This document shows, in pieces, positions 1 through 9,269 of a stretch of 64,000 nucleotides of DNA (position 1 is the first letter of the stretch; every line of letters starts with the position of its first letter). The position numbers and the translations under genes were made by a program. The DNA comes from Deltaproteobacteria bacterium (GTDB taxonomy: Bacteria; Desulfobacterota; Syntrophobacteria; BM002). The notes beneath the pieces were generated by a model. It saw only the letters and a list, made by a program, of their open reading frames with translations, did not search any database and was not told where the DNA came from. Location of the stretch: contig JAFDGZ010000002.1 of the NCBI GenBank assembly GCA_019309045.1, positions 1 to 64,000 of the forward strand, read 5' to 3'.

Positions 1-197
1 GTGGGCGTTTCATCTTCGCTCATGATATAGGTGCCTTCCACAGTGAAGTCTCCGGTGGCTTCATATGGATTTACAGAGGGTTCGTCTATGGTGACCGTTC
101 CACTTGCGCCCCACACCTCAAGCGATGGCACCATCAAGATCAGGGAACATAAGATAATGGCGAGATATCCGATTTTCTTGGTCGCTGGTGCAGCCAT
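1..197 (-). CDS. Exported protein of unknown function, N-terminal part only
   Basis: Only the first 65 or so codons lie in the window; the gene continues past the left edge. The translation begins MAAPATKKIGYLAIILCS, followed by a hydrophobic stretch and a probable signal-peptidase region ending near VWGASG, so the product is probably secreted or periplasmic. The mature part begins with a short beta-rich stretch (GTVTIDEP, EATGDFTVEGTY) that could be an Ig-like or adhesin-type repeat; this is a guess. I chose the ATG at 197 over the in-frame ATG at 206 because a GGAAGGG ribosome site (207-213) lies 9 bases before the former and directly abuts the latter. It shares its strand and secreted character with the next two genes. 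Confidence 0.6.
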   Translation of the reverse strand, partial: MAAPATKKIGYLAIILCSLILMVPSLEVWGASGTVTIDEPSVNPYEATGDFTVEGTYIMSEDETP

Positions 198-324
198 GGC
201 TTTCATCCCTTCCGTGCAACGGGTTGTGTAACCTGCAGTGATGCGCCTTCAGAGTTTCGCTCCTTCGCTCGCGATACTTCGGGGTGCCATATCGGCTCGC
301 AGCCGCCGCTTCCCCTCGGAGTCG

Positions 325-1104
325 TCATTGAACGCCGGCGCTGAACTGGCTTCCCTGCTTTGCCTTGAATCCGGGGCCCAGGGAGATTCCGGTGCCGGCC
401 TGAAAACTGACAGCGGCGCTCGCTTCGATCACAAAATCGGGCCCCGCGGTGATCGAACATGCTGTGGTGTAATCGCGAGTGACCCCGGCTGAAATGGTGA
501 TATCGTGCAAGAGGTAATCACAATCGCTGGAATTGGGGTCCTGCTCGCCCGGATCCATGTTGCCGTTGTAGTTGACATCCTCCTCGCCATCAAATAAGCC
601 GTCCCCGTCACTATCTTCGAGCAGAGGATCGGTGACCGTTGCCGGGTCCGCATCGGCAATGAATACGGCCAGGTCAGTGCCTGTTCCCTCGGCGGCAGCA
701 AGACCCCGCTCGGTGCCGTCCTGAATGCCGTCACCGTCGGTATCTGTAAGACACGGGTCTGTTTCGTCGGCATCCAGGAGGCCGTTGTGGTTTGCATCTT
801 CATTGCCGTCCAGCAGTCCGTCGTCATCGGTGTCATCATCTGCTGGATCCGTGCACATGGACTGTTCTAGGATATCCGATAAGCCATCGTTATCGCTGTC
901 TGGCGGGGGATTGACTGATACGCTTTTTCTGTTGCCCACATTGTCGTAGCTAAACTCGATGGTCTTGCCATCCGGGTATTCCACCTTCCATAATCGATTC
1001 AGATCATCGTAGTAGTAGGTGAGTCCGTCGGCTAGGGCCTGGCCAATCCAGAAAAAACAGACCGCCCAAGACAACACGAGAAGAGAGAAAAAAAACCTTT
1101 TCAT
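325..1104 (-). CDS. Secreted YD-repeat / thrombospondin type-3 repeat protein with 3-coathanger C-terminus
   Basis: The 259-residue product starts with a signal peptide (MKRFFFSLLVLSWAVCFFW). Residues about 27-60 hold one RHS/YD-like repeat (YYYDDLNRLWKVEYPDG). Residues about 68-195 are a run of Asp-rich calcium-binding repeats (DSDNDGLSD, DTDDDGLLDG, DTDGDGIQDG, DSDGDGLFDG), the thrombospondin type-3/dockerin-like pattern. The last 65 residues (DITISAGVTRDYTTA to GPGFKAKQGSQFSAG) match the 3-coathanger stack found at the C-terminus of many secreted proteins. It is far shorter than a true RHS toxin and has no toxin tip, so I read it as a calcium-dependent surface or matrix protein. A GGAG ribosome site lies just before the ATG. 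Confidence 0.75.
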   Translation of the reverse strand: MKRFFFSLLVLSWAVCFFWIGQALADGLTYYYDDLNRLWKVEYPDGKTIEFSYDNVGNRKSVSVNPPPDSDNDGLSDILEQSMCTDPADDDTDDDGLLDGNEDANHNGLLDADETDPCLTDTDGDGIQDGTERGLAAAEGTGTDLAVFIADADPATVTDPLLEDSDGDGLFDGEEDVNYNGNMDPGEQDPNSSDCDYLLHDITISAGVTRDYTTACSITAGPDFVIEASAAVSFQAGTGISLGPGFKAKQGSQFSAGVQ

Positions 1105-1317
1105 GTCAGCGCTCCCTTCTGGTCGCAGTTATGGGTCTATTCTCATCCGGCAATGTCCGCGCCGGCCAAGAGATGCAAACAGGGAGTTCCCCTTTTCCGT
1201 CATGTTCTCTTCCTGCTGCGCAAAGCCCCCGGAGCCGGACCGGCGACCTCCTGCGGCGGCAGGTTCCGTCTCCTCACTTGCCGCCCGCTTACGTTCAAAG
1301 GAGCCGGCTCCGGTTCC

Positions 1318-2709
1318 TCACATGCGTTTTTCGACCCATCTGTCCACTGTGAACTGGAAGTCCTTGTCGGCGGCCGCCTCGGCTTCGGCCTCCGTGGGCA
1401 CCTTCAGGAGATAGAATTTGCCGGTCTCTGTATCGAAGCGCACCCCTTCCCGAAGCCGCCTTTGCTCCACCAGTTTCTTGGCGTAGACGGGTCTTCTCAC
1501 CTCTTTCACCTCTTCGCCCTCCAGCCGGTAGCTCACCTTTTCTCCCACCACCTTGCTCTCGTCATCCACTTTCACCCGCACGGTCTCGAAGGCCTCCCGC
1601 TTATCGATTTCAGCTTCAGCCGTGTGCTCGGCAATCCACTGTTCCTTCCACGCCTGCCGCTGCTGCTTCACTGCATCCACCTTGGGGATGTCCCGGTACC
1701 AGATGAAGCGCTCCTCGGGGAAAAGAGTCTGCAGCAGCCTCAGCGCCTTTCCCATATCGATCACCAGCTCCTTGCCGATCACCCGGTTGGAGCTTTTGTG
1801 AAAGAGCGGATAGGGATCGTCGGCCTCGGCCAGGGCGTCTATTTCCTCTGAGGGATGGGAGGAGAGCACTGTGTTGTTGCCATTGGCGTCAAAGACCCAT
1901 AACTTGCCTGCCGAGCAATAGAGTACCGCCGTATTGGCTGGAGCGTTGTGCGGAACGGCTGCGGCATCGCCCAGGGCCAGAACGCCTTTGCCGCCGCCGA
2001 AAAGGGTGGTGCCGATGCCCACACTGCCGCTCTCGTCTATCCGCATCATTTCCGTCAGGGTTTCCGTGCCTTTCGGAGTTGCATAAAACAACAGGCGAGA
2101 CCCCTTGTTGTTGTCATCCCAGGCGCCAACAGCCCTGGCCATTATGCGCGCCGTTACATACCTGCTGTTTGGGTCTGCCGGGTCCTCCTGGCCCGAAAAA
2201 AAGAGTTGTCCCAGATACGCGCCACCACCTATGTCATCGTCTATCTTCACAGTTTCAATAACAGGCGTCCCTGAACCCTTGGCCACAACAAGACTCTGCT
2301 GCGGCTCCAGGGTGCCTATGCCCACCCGCCCCGCCGAATCGATCAGCACCCGGTCAGTGCCGGCGGTCCGGAAGGTCATGTCATTGGTCGAGTGCCTGTA
2401 CTTTATGGCTCCCGCCTGGCTTCCGTTGGGGTCGCCGAAGACGATTTTTGCATTCTCACTGGATGGCGTGGCAAACTGCAGCACGGCTGCGCCGTCATCT
2501 TCTATGACAACATCCGCAGCGGAATCAAAGGTTGCTCCTGAACTGCCATTGGAGACATGCAGCTTCCTGGCTGGAGTAGTAGTGCCCACGCCCACTTTGC
2601 CCGTGGCATCCACATACAGACTGTCGTCTGCCAAGACAGGAGTGCTCAACAGGAAAAGCACGCCTGCTGCCACAAGGATCGTCCCGAAAGGCCTCAAGGT
2701 TCCCATCAT
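1318..2709 (-). CDS. Exported tail-fibre-like protein with VGIGT repeats
   Basis: The 463-residue product has a signal peptide (MMGTLRPFGTILVAAGVLFLLS). Residues 28-290 carry GKVGVGTTTP, GRVGIGTLEP and GSVGIGTTLF, the GxVGIGTxxP signature common in secreted proteins that share repeats with phage tail fibres. The C-terminal third is charged and helical (LLQTLFPEERFIWYRDIP onward). It differs from the repeat region and lacks the Ser-Lys peptidase S74 chaperone domain I would expect in a self-processing fibre. A strong GAGGGAGG site (2713-2720) precedes two adjacent ATGs (2709 and 2706). No other phage gene is near, so this is probably a host surface protein. Confidence 0.6.
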   Translation of the reverse strand: MMGTLRPFGTILVAAGVLFLLSTPVLADDSLYVDATGKVGVGTTTPARKLHVSNGSSGATFDSAADVVIEDDGAAVLQFATPSSENAKIVFGDPNGSQAGAIKYRHSTNDMTFRTAGTDRVLIDSAGRVGIGTLEPQQSLVVAKGSGTPVIETVKIDDDIGGGAYLGQLFFSGQEDPADPNSRYVTARIMARAVGAWDDNNKGSRLLFYATPKGTETLTEMMRIDESGSVGIGTTLFGGGKGVLALGDAAAVPHNAPANTAVLYCSAGKLWVFDANGNNTVLSSHPSEEIDALAEADDPYPLFHKSSNRVIGKELVIDMGKALRLLQTLFPEERFIWYRDIPKVDAVKQQRQAWKEQWIAEHTAEAEIDKREAFETVRVKVDDESKVVGEKVSYRLEGEEVKEVRRPVYAKKLVEQRRLREGVRFDTETGKFYLLKVPTEAEAEAAADKDFQFTVDRWVEKRM

Positions 2710-2736
2710 TTTCCTCCCTCTTGCCTTGCTTTCATC

Positions 2737-3056
2737 TCAGAAAGGCTTTTTGCCAAACAACACATATCCAGAACTCGAAAAACCAGAAGGCAAAGAGCCG
2801 GCCTCAAGATTCGCTCGCCCCCCGGTTGAACGTCTGGTGACAGAGCCTGTGACCTCAAAGGCCTCAACGGTTCTCTGTCGCTTTCAACGGCAGGCGCAGG
2901 GAAAGCTGCCGGCACCCGGAAAGGGTTGTCGGCATTCTCGCGAACGCAAGCCTGGGCTGCGGCCACAGGTACAGGTTCTTGCTGCAGGTCTGGGGGTATC
3001 TGATTATTGGCTTGCGGCTTGACTAATGCCTGAGGTGCCTTGAGGTACGCCGTCAA
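2737..3056 (-). pseudogene. Possible degenerate or frameshifted coding remnant
   Basis: On the minus strand an open frame begins at a TTG (3056) and reads a Pro/Ala/Gln-rich stretch (LKAPQALVKPQANNQIPP). Near 2870 the more protein-like reading moves to another frame, which continues through FEVTGSVTRRSTGG and ends SSSGYVLFGKKPF with a stop at 2737-2739. That stop lies just upstream of the ribosome site of the next gene. The unshifted frame instead runs to 2706 and overlaps the next start codon. I recognise no family. It may be a broken small secreted protein, a sequencing frameshift, or a chance ORF; support is weak. Confidence 0.22.
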
Positions 3057-3435
3057 TTGTGCGCCGAAGCCAACTTGAACTCTTGCGGTTGTCTGGCGTC
3101 AGTAAAAAAATCAGGGTTGGTAAATTTTCAGGGTGTCGGTGTCTTTGCAAGAACAACCTGATAGCAGCGGCTGCCGCTGGTGATCATGGTATGCAGACAA
3201 TTTGAAGCTTGCGCTTAACAATGCCAGTAAACAGTAGCTGGCTTTGGCAGCTTATGATTATAGGCTCGGTTTGGGCCTGACTTGCAGTTAGTGGCAACAA
3301 GTCTGCGATGTTGTGCGTCGCCGTAGATATTTACCTGTTCTTCCGAGGAGCTAGCAATATATGCACGCGTGAAGTGGATAAGATGCATTATGATCTGGTG
3401 GGCCTGTTTTTTCAGGTTCGTATGAAGTTAAATAC
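3057..3435. other. Intergenic stretch with no recognised gene
   Basis: About 380 bases separate the minus-strand surface-protein genes from the plus-strand promoter at 3436. Both strands lack a convincing coding frame. The stretch should hold the promoter of the surface-protein genes, but I could not single one out. Confidence 0.5.
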
Positions 3436-3465
3436 TTGACAGTGAGCAGGGAAAGCTGGTATACG
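3436..3465 (+). promoter_or_regulatory. Sigma-70 type promoter
   Basis: A perfect -35 box TTGACA (3436-3441) and a -10 box TATACG (3460-3465) are separated by 18 bases. The expected transcription start is about 3471-3473, immediately before the folded leader that precedes the hybrid sensor kinase gene. Confidence 0.65.
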
Positions 3466-3471
3466 AAAAAT

Positions 3472-3616
3472 TCGTAAGGACTGATTTCCTGTGTGGAGGT
3501 CAGTCGGGCCGCCAAACAACCGCACACCGCAGAATAAGGGCCTCTCGGCCGAATGCATGGATCTTGCATTGAGAGCCCTTAGTCTGAAGTGGGCGGTTTT
3601 TTTTCTGTGCGGTTGT
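3472..3616 (+). ncRNA. Structured RNA leader or small RNA with terminator-like end
   Basis: Downstream of the promoter lies an 11-bp hairpin (3479-3489 with 3495-3505, loop TGTGT). A second hairpin follows (GGGCCTCTC at 3538 with GAGAGCCC at 3571, capped by AATGCA/TGCATT). GGCGG at 3592-3596 is followed by eight T residues (3597-3604) and can pair with CCGCC (3509-3513), giving an intrinsic-terminator layout. A competing perfect 11-bp pairing joins 3516-3526 to 3606-3616, which lies past the T run and covers the GTG at 3615. This suggests either a free small RNA of about 130 nt or an attenuator/riboswitch controlling the kinase gene. I recognise no known riboswitch consensus. Confidence 0.45.
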
Positions 3617-3626
3617 GAGCTGGGCG

Positions 3627-6455
3627 ATGGAACGACACAACAGTTGCATAAACACCAAAGCAGTCATCGATTATGTGGAGGAGCATGCTCCGGAATCCCT
3701 GCCGCTGTTGCTGCAAGACCTGAGTCCAGAATTGGCAGGAGTGGAGGACCTGAAGGGCTTTCTGTCCGATCCAAATAACTGGGTTTCAACCGATGTTCTC
3801 ATTCGCCTGTATGAAAGAGTCAAGAGACTGTTCGACGACGAAAATGTTGTCTTTCAAATTGGCTTTGAATCCGTTGCCAGAAGACGTCTGGGCTATATCG
3901 AACGTATCTTTCTTTTGACCACGGGTAAATATGCCCGGGCACTCTACGGCTATCCGCTCACTCTCAAGCGCCTTCAGAGCCTCAATGACAAATTCAACCG
4001 CACCAAACGGGTGGAAATTACAGAGCTGCACAGAGACAGTGCCGTGGTCAGACTTCACTGGTATCAGGGCATCCCCATGACAGGTGATTTCTGCTTGATG
4101 AACAAAGGCATCTATACAGCCGCACCAGTGGCATGGAAAGAATCGCCATGTCAACTGGTAGAGCCAAAATGTTTTTTCAAAGGCGACGACTATTGTGAGT
4201 ACCACATTCAGTGGAAGCGGCCTCTTTCTTTCAAGCGCGCCTTGCTGCAGCTGGTGGCTCCCTGGAAGGTGGTCCGTGCCTCCATGGAAGAACTGGAGCG
4301 GGACAAGGAGCTCCTGAAAGAGAAATACGCCGAGGTTCATGCCCTCAACCTCGAGCTCAAGAGGCAGATAGACAGACTGCTGAGTCTGCAAGAGGCAAGT
4401 ACAGCCATTCTTTCCATTCTGGACATTGATGAACTCATGGGTCTCATCCTCAACCGCCTGGTCCAGGTTTCTGCTCTGGACCGGGCAGCTATTTTCCTTC
4501 TGGACGAGGAAAAAGGAGAGCTGCAACTTGCCCACGGCGTGGGTGTTGCGGCGAGTCAAATTGAGCAGGCAAAAGAATATGTGGTGCCAGTCGCCAAGGA
4601 GAACAATATTGTTGCCAGGGTGGCGCGCACCGGTGTTCCGGAGCTGGTAGAAAATCTCACCGAGTCCAGCATCAACAAAGAAAATCCGTTGATCAAACAG
4701 TTCAGCCCGAAGGCTTTCATTGCCCTGCCGTTGAAGGTCAGGGGGGATGTTGTGGGAGTGCTGGTTGGCGACAAGGAAAACCCGAGTGGCAACGAGCTCG
4801 GTTCTGAGAAGGAATTCCTTATCAGTTTTTCCAACCAGATCGCCATCGCCATTCACAATGCCAGTCTTTACCACAAGCTCGAAGAATCCGAGCGGCAGTA
4901 CCGGGAGCTGGTGGAAAATGCCCATGAAGGCATCTGGGTGGTAGATGAGCGGAATGTGATCACTTTTGCCAATCAGCGTCTTACTGAGATCCTGGGCTAT
5001 GAGAACATGATGGGCCGCAACATCAATTCTCTGGTGGCTCCTGAGAAAAAGGGGACGCTGTTTGATCTATTGATAAGCAACATGCAGGGTAGAGTTGTCC
5101 AGGAAGAACTGGAACTGGTGCGCCAGGACGGAGATACGGTCTCTGCCATTGTCAGCAGCGTGCCCATAATGGAAGGGGATCGTTACAAGGGCAGTTTTGC
5201 CATGCTCACAGATATTACCGAGAAGAAGCGCATGGAGAGCCAATTGCTCCACAGACAGAAAATGGAGAGCATTGGTACTATGGCAGGCGGCATGGCGCAC
5301 GATTTCAATAACATTCTCACAGGAGTTCTGGGGTATGCCAGCCTGCTGAAGCACCGGCTGAACGACAGGGTAGAGCTGCAGAAGTTTGCCCAGATCATTG
5401 AAACATCGAGCATTCGAGCTGCTGACCTGGTGCGGCAATTGCTGGCATTCAGTCGGGGCAGCCAGCCGGATGGTTTTCAGCTCATCTCCACCAACCGCAT
5501 CATTCGGGAAACCAACAAACTTCTCGAGAGCACCCTGCCCAAAAAAGTGGAGATCAAGCTGGAGCTCACATCCGCCCTGCCGCTGATCAAGGCGAACGCC
5601 ACCCAGATTCAACAGGCTATCCTCAATCTATGCCTGAATGCCAAAGACGCCATGCCCGACGGTGGCGAGATCAGAATTTCAACTGACATTGCTGAGATCA
5701 AACAGAACAGGTCGGGCCAATACGGTGATCTTGCTGCCAAACCAGGAAAGTACGTGCGGATCAAAGTGCAGGACACTGGCACGGGCATTCCCAGGGAAAA
5801 TCTCTCCAAGATTTTCGACCCCTTTTTCACCACCAAGGAAGTGGGCAAGGGATCTGGTCTGGGACTGGCCATGGTGTATGGCATTGTGAAGAACGCCAAT
5901 GGCTATATCCATGTGGAGAGTCGGGAAGGACAGGGATGTCTTTTTGAACTTTTCTTTCCTGTGGACGACAGGGAAGAAGAGCAGGTGGTTGAAGATCTCA
6001 GTTCTTCACCCATGGGGGGACACGAGGCCATATTGCTGGTAGACGATGAAGAACTGGTGCGAGAGCTGGGGAAACGCTTACTGGAGAGTTACGGCTATCG
6101 AATTCTCACTGCGGCCGATGGCGAGGAAGCTCTGGCAATCTGTAGAGATGAGGGCAAACCAATCGATCTGGTGGTGCTGGATCTCATCATGCCGAAGCTC
6201 AGCGGTAAAGAGACCCTGATTCGCCTGAAAGAACTGAGGCCAGAGGTCAGGGTGGTCATTTGCAGCGGCTGCACCCCTGAAGAAAATGATCTGGAAGCAG
6301 AGTTGGGCATGGAGCTGCCCATAATAGAGAAGCCGTTCAAGCTGGAAGAACTGGCTAGAGTTGTTCGGCAAACACTGGACAACAGGTTTGACAGCCGGGC
6401 CACTGAACGGGGAGGCGCACGAGCAACTGGTGGGGCCGGAAATTTTCCCCATTGA
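3627..6455 (+). CDS. Hybrid sensor histidine kinase (V4R-like, GAF, PAS, HisKA, HATPase, REC)
   Basis: This is a soluble hybrid kinase of about 940 residues with no membrane helix. The order is: a V4R-like sensor at about residues 60-205, ending with the Cys-containing CFFKGDDYCEYHIQW; a coiled segment; a GAF domain at about 265-415; a PAS domain at about 420-545; a HisKA H-box HDFNNILTGVLGYASLL at about 555; an ATPase with DTGTGIPRENL and GKGSGLGLAM; and a C-terminal receiver with phosphate-accepting Asp in VVLDLIMPKLSG. The output is presumably phosphotransfer to a partner encoded elsewhere. I prefer the ATG at 3627; the GTG at 3615 lies inside the 11-bp helix of the leader RNA. The ligand of the V4R domain is unknown. 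Confidence 0.85.
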   Translation: MERHNSCINTKAVIDYVEEHAPESLPLLLQDLSPELAGVEDLKGFLSDPNNWVSTDVLIRLYERVKRLFDDENVVFQIGFESVARRRLGYIERIFLLTTGKYARALYGYPLTLKRLQSLNDKFNRTKRVEITELHRDSAVVRLHWYQGIPMTGDFCLMNKGIYTAAPVAWKESPCQLVEPKCFFKGDDYCEYHIQWKRPLSFKRALLQLVAPWKVVRASMEELERDKELLKEKYAEVHALNLELKRQIDRLLSLQEASTAILSILDIDELMGLILNRLVQVSALDRAAIFLLDEEKGELQLAHGVGVAASQIEQAKEYVVPVAKENNIVARVARTGVPELVENLTESSINKENPLIKQFSPKAFIALPLKVRGDVVGVLVGDKENPSGNELGSEKEFLISFSNQIAIAIHNASLYHKLEESERQYRELVENAHEGIWVVDERNVITFANQRLTEILGYENMMGRNINSLVAPEKKGTLFDLLISNMQGRVVQEELELVRQDGDTVSAIVSSVPIMEGDRYKGSFAMLTDITEKKRMESQLLHRQKMESIGTMAGGMAHDFNNILTGVLGYASLLKHRLNDRVELQKFAQIIETSSIRAADLVRQLLAFSRGSQPDGFQLISTNRIIRETNKLLESTLPKKVEIKLELTSALPLIKANATQIQQAILNLCLNAKDAMPDGGEIRISTDIAEIKQNRSGQYGDLAAKPGKYVRIKVQDTGTGIPRENLSKIFDPFFTTKEVGKGSGLGLAMVYGIVKNANGYIHVESREGQGCLFELFFPVDDREEEQVVEDLSSSPMGGHEAILLVDDEELVRELGKRLLESYGYRILTAADGEEALAICRDEGKPIDLVVLDLIMPKLSGKETLIRLKELRPEVRVVICSGCTPEENDLEAELGMELPIIEKPFKLEELARVVRQTLDNRFDSRATERGGARATGGAGNFPH

Positions 6456-6501
6456 GATGAAGGTTTTTCCGGGAGAGGGAGCTTGAGAGAAGGGGGATGG
6501 C

Positions 6502-7563
6502 ATGAAGCGGTTGGTGGGGCATTTTCTGGCTGACATTGGCATCAGCCGCTATTTTCAATGGCGGTGCAATACATTTTTCATGAGCTGGCTGCCGTTTCAT
6601 GCAAGCAGGACTTACCTGAACTTGCTGGGGAAAATATATTTTTCCTTGAATCGTGGAGAAAAGCAAAAGATTCAGCAGAATCTCACGGCGGTAATGGAAC
6701 ACTTTCGCCCCCAGAAGCAACTGGACCTCGTCAGCCAGAGAGCTCTGCATGGCATGTTTGCCCATTATCACGAAAAGCTATTCACTGCTTATGGTGGTTT
6801 TTCCAGAGTTTGTCGATTCTTGCAGGAACACGTTTCTATCAAAGGCCGCCCGCTTCTGGACGAGGCCCTCGCCCAGGGCAGAGGGGTAATCCTGGTGACT
6901 GGCCATTATGGAGGGATAGAATTCTTGCCTTCTATTCTGGCACTCAGAGGCTACAGGGTCACAATGCTGGTGCGCTTCAATTCCAGGCGGCTCAAGCAAA
7001 TTCTCAATCAACACGCCCAGCGCGTGGGCATCTCCTTGCTTGATATGAATCAAAACGGCATGACTCCATTCAAAGCGTTGCAGTCTTTGAAAGCCAATAG
7101 AATTTTGATCACCGAGTGCGACGAGTTCAGATCCTGGAGACCTCACCGACACAGGCGGGCAACTTTTCTGGGATTTTCGACTCCCCTGGACCGCACTCTG
7201 GACCTGCTATATCGACGCTATCGCTCTCCGGTAATCACCGGCTTCATGGAGCGGCGGGCAGGGAATCGTTATGAACTCACTTTGGAGGCTGTGGATTGTC
7301 AAGAAAGCGGTTCCACGAGTGGTCCAATAGCAGAGCGTGTTTTGCAGGTCCTGGAGAGATATATCGGCAATGCTCCGGAGCAGTGGTACCTGTGGGGCGA
7401 AGTCAGGGCTATTCTGGGGCAGCAGATTCCCCTTTCTGGCCGGCCAGTGGCAGACCGCAGAAGTGGGAGCGATGCTTGTCGAGCTCCCGGGGGTGGCTGT
7501 GAGGGCGTTGATGTACGCAGCAATATAGACCCTCAACCCTCCTCGCTCTATCATTCCAAGTAA
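6502..7563 (+). CDS. LpxL/HtrB-like lysophospholipid or lipid A acyltransferase
   Basis: The 353-residue protein has the lipid A biosynthesis acyltransferase fold. It shows the catalytic H-x4-E motif in GHYGGIE at about residue 133, a conserved block with LVRFNSRRLKQIL, and QWYLWGE near the end. Family members transfer an acyl chain from acyl-ACP to a glycolipid at the inner face of the cytoplasmic membrane. The N-terminus is only weakly hydrophobic, so membrane attachment is probably peripheral. A GAAGGGGG ribosome site precedes the ATG, 46 bases after the sensor-kinase stop, so the two may be cotranscribed. The last 50 residues look poorly conserved. The exact acceptor cannot be told from sequence. 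Confidence 0.75.
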   Translation: MKRLVGHFLADIGISRYFQWRCNTFFMSWLPFHASRTYLNLLGKIYFSLNRGEKQKIQQNLTAVMEHFRPQKQLDLVSQRALHGMFAHYHEKLFTAYGGFSRVCRFLQEHVSIKGRPLLDEALAQGRGVILVTGHYGGIEFLPSILALRGYRVTMLVRFNSRRLKQILNQHAQRVGISLLDMNQNGMTPFKALQSLKANRILITECDEFRSWRPHRHRRATFLGFSTPLDRTLDLLYRRYRSPVITGFMERRAGNRYELTLEAVDCQESGSTSGPIAERVLQVLERYIGNAPEQWYLWGEVRAILGQQIPLSGRPVADRRSGSDACRAPGGGCEGVDVRSNIDPQPSSLYHSK

Positions 7564-7853
7564 CCTGGGGCTTCTAGCGAGCAGCAAGCAGCAATGACGT
7601 CTGTATGACGAATTCATGTCACTGCAAGCCTGTCAGGCTGAATGCCGGCCCGGATGCTGCTCGAATGTTACCGGCATGAGCCACCTGGAATGGGCCCAGG
7701 ACGGCTGGCGCTGGCAGGCAGCATGTCCGAGTTTCTGCTGTTACCCGGCGAATTCTTGCCTCATATAGCAAATATCTCTGCAGTTGCGAGCTCTCGGGCT
7801 GAAGGGCCGACAGCTGCAGGCAACGGCTCTCTGCAGTTGGGGAAACAGCAGCG

Positions 7854-9269
7854 CTATATCTGGCTCGAGGCTAAGCGAGGTGAGGGTTTGCCCGGCATGG
7901 GCGCAAGCAGATTGAGGAGAAGGTCTTCGATAATTATCCGGGCAGGCACTGCTGTGCTCTTGATGGCTAGATCCGCACGCTGGAGAGACAAGAGTGCCTG
8001 CACGAGGTCGGTGGCGGAGAAGCGGCAGCTCCGAGCCATGGTCTTGTAGAGGACGAAAGGATGCAGCTGCTTGAGGGGTGAATCTGCCGCTATATGCTTC
8101 TTGAGCAAAGGAGCGATTTTCCGCTGAAAGGTGTTGTACTGAGTTTCAGGAGCAAAGCGACCCTGCAGATGAATATCGATGATCTCGCGTGCCGCAATAA
8201 GGCGCCGCACTTCGTTTGCCAGGGTGGCCACAACCTGCAGTGGGTGATAGCCTTGATCTAGAAGGCGCTGGAGGATGGCAAGGGCTTGCAGGGTGTCGCC
8301 GGAAGCCAGAGCTGAATTCAATTCGTAGAGGGGTTCCTCGCGGCAATAGTCGCTTATGCTGGCCACGTGTTCTGTGGTGATAGTGGTCTGGTCGCCAGCG
8401 TACGATATGAGCTTTTCGAGCTGGCTCCTCAGGGCCCAGAGATTGAATCCCGTATGCTCCAATAACAGGGAAAGAGCTTGCTGCTGAATCCTTTTTCCTC
8501 CCTTCTCCAGAAGACTTGCGGCAACATCTTTGAGAAGGGTTTCTCTCGTCTTGCGAGCCTGGCGGTTGGTTCCTGTGGCCACGCTGAAATCCACTACTAC
8601 GCCCTGCTTTTCTATCTCCCTGTAGAGGGCACGCCTCTTGTCAACAGCATCGGTTGTGAGGACCAGGCAGTGGCCGGCGGGAAAGCCCTGCTGCAAAGCA
8701 GCTTGCAGCAGGGGGCCGTCGTCGCGGGCAGGTGGAATCTGCATGTCGTTTGCGGTGATATGAGAGAGCACCTGGTCGAGCCATGCCAGCGACTGTTCAT
8801 CCTTGTCCACCTTGAGGGTATGCTGCCAGAGGTTGGCCGGAACTGTCCGCCAGGCGCCTCCTGTCCATTGCTCCAGGGACCAACCTGCATAGGCCAATAT
8901 TTCGAGCAACAGGCGGGCCGCAGCTTCAACATCGCCAGATTCGTATTCATCCTTGCACTTGAGAAAAAGAGTGGAAAGATTGGCACGGGAATAAAACAGG
9001 CGGCAGTCCCGGACCACCACTGCCTTGCGCCCGGGGAAGAGGTTGAAGGTGTTGAGCCCCTGAAGAAGCTCAGCAAAATCAGCCTGTCTTCCCTCAACCA
9101 CCAGGAGATTGGTATCCCTGGTTGCTGGTGGAAGGAGTACCTGCAGAAACTGCTCCAGGGCAGTGCTCACCAGATAACTGTCTCCGTGAAACAGGTAGAC
9201 GGAGGCGATGCTGTCCTGCTGCACATCTTTGATGAGCAGGTCAAATTCTGCCCGACTGAGACAAGCCAT
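7854..9269 (-). CDS. holA: DNA polymerase III subunit delta
   Basis: HolA is the clamp-loader subunit that opens the beta sliding clamp. The N-terminal YLFHGDSYLV, the segment NLFPGRKAVVVRD and the later DKRRALYREIEKQG and CREEPLYELNSALASGD are typical of the family. At 471 residues it is about 120 longer than usual. The extra length lies between about residues 95 and 190, between the NLF-strand and the LVLTTDAVDKR block. A GAGGTG site precedes the ATG. The gene stands alone on the minus strand, divergent from the RND efflux genes. Confidence 0.9.
   Translation of the reverse strand: MACLSRAEFDLLIKDVQQDSIASVYLFHGDSYLVSTALEQFLQVLLPPATRDTNLLVVEGRQADFAELLQGLNTFNLFPGRKAVVVRDCRLFYSRANLSTLFLKCKDEYESGDVEAAARLLLEILAYAGWSLEQWTGGAWRTVPANLWQHTLKVDKDEQSLAWLDQVLSHITANDMQIPPARDDGPLLQAALQQGFPAGHCLVLTTDAVDKRRALYREIEKQGVVVDFSVATGTNRQARKTRETLLKDVAASLLEKGGKRIQQQALSLLLEHTGFNLWALRSQLEKLISYAGDQTTITTEHVASISDYCREEPLYELNSALASGDTLQALAILQRLLDQGYHPLQVVATLANEVRRLIAAREIIDIHLQGRFAPETQYNTFQRKIAPLLKKHIAADSPLKQLHPFVLYKTMARSCRFSATDLVQALLSLQRADLAIKSTAVPARIIIEDLLLNLLAPMPGKPSPRLASSQI

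Noticed and set aside
1318-2709. Prophage tail fibre
   Set aside because: VGIGT repeats are shared with tail fibres, but there is a signal peptide and no other phage gene nearby.
2105-3022. Plus-strand frame of 305 codons
   Set aside because: Antisense to the VGIGT-repeat gene, with Ser/Pro/Ala bias typical of shadow frames.
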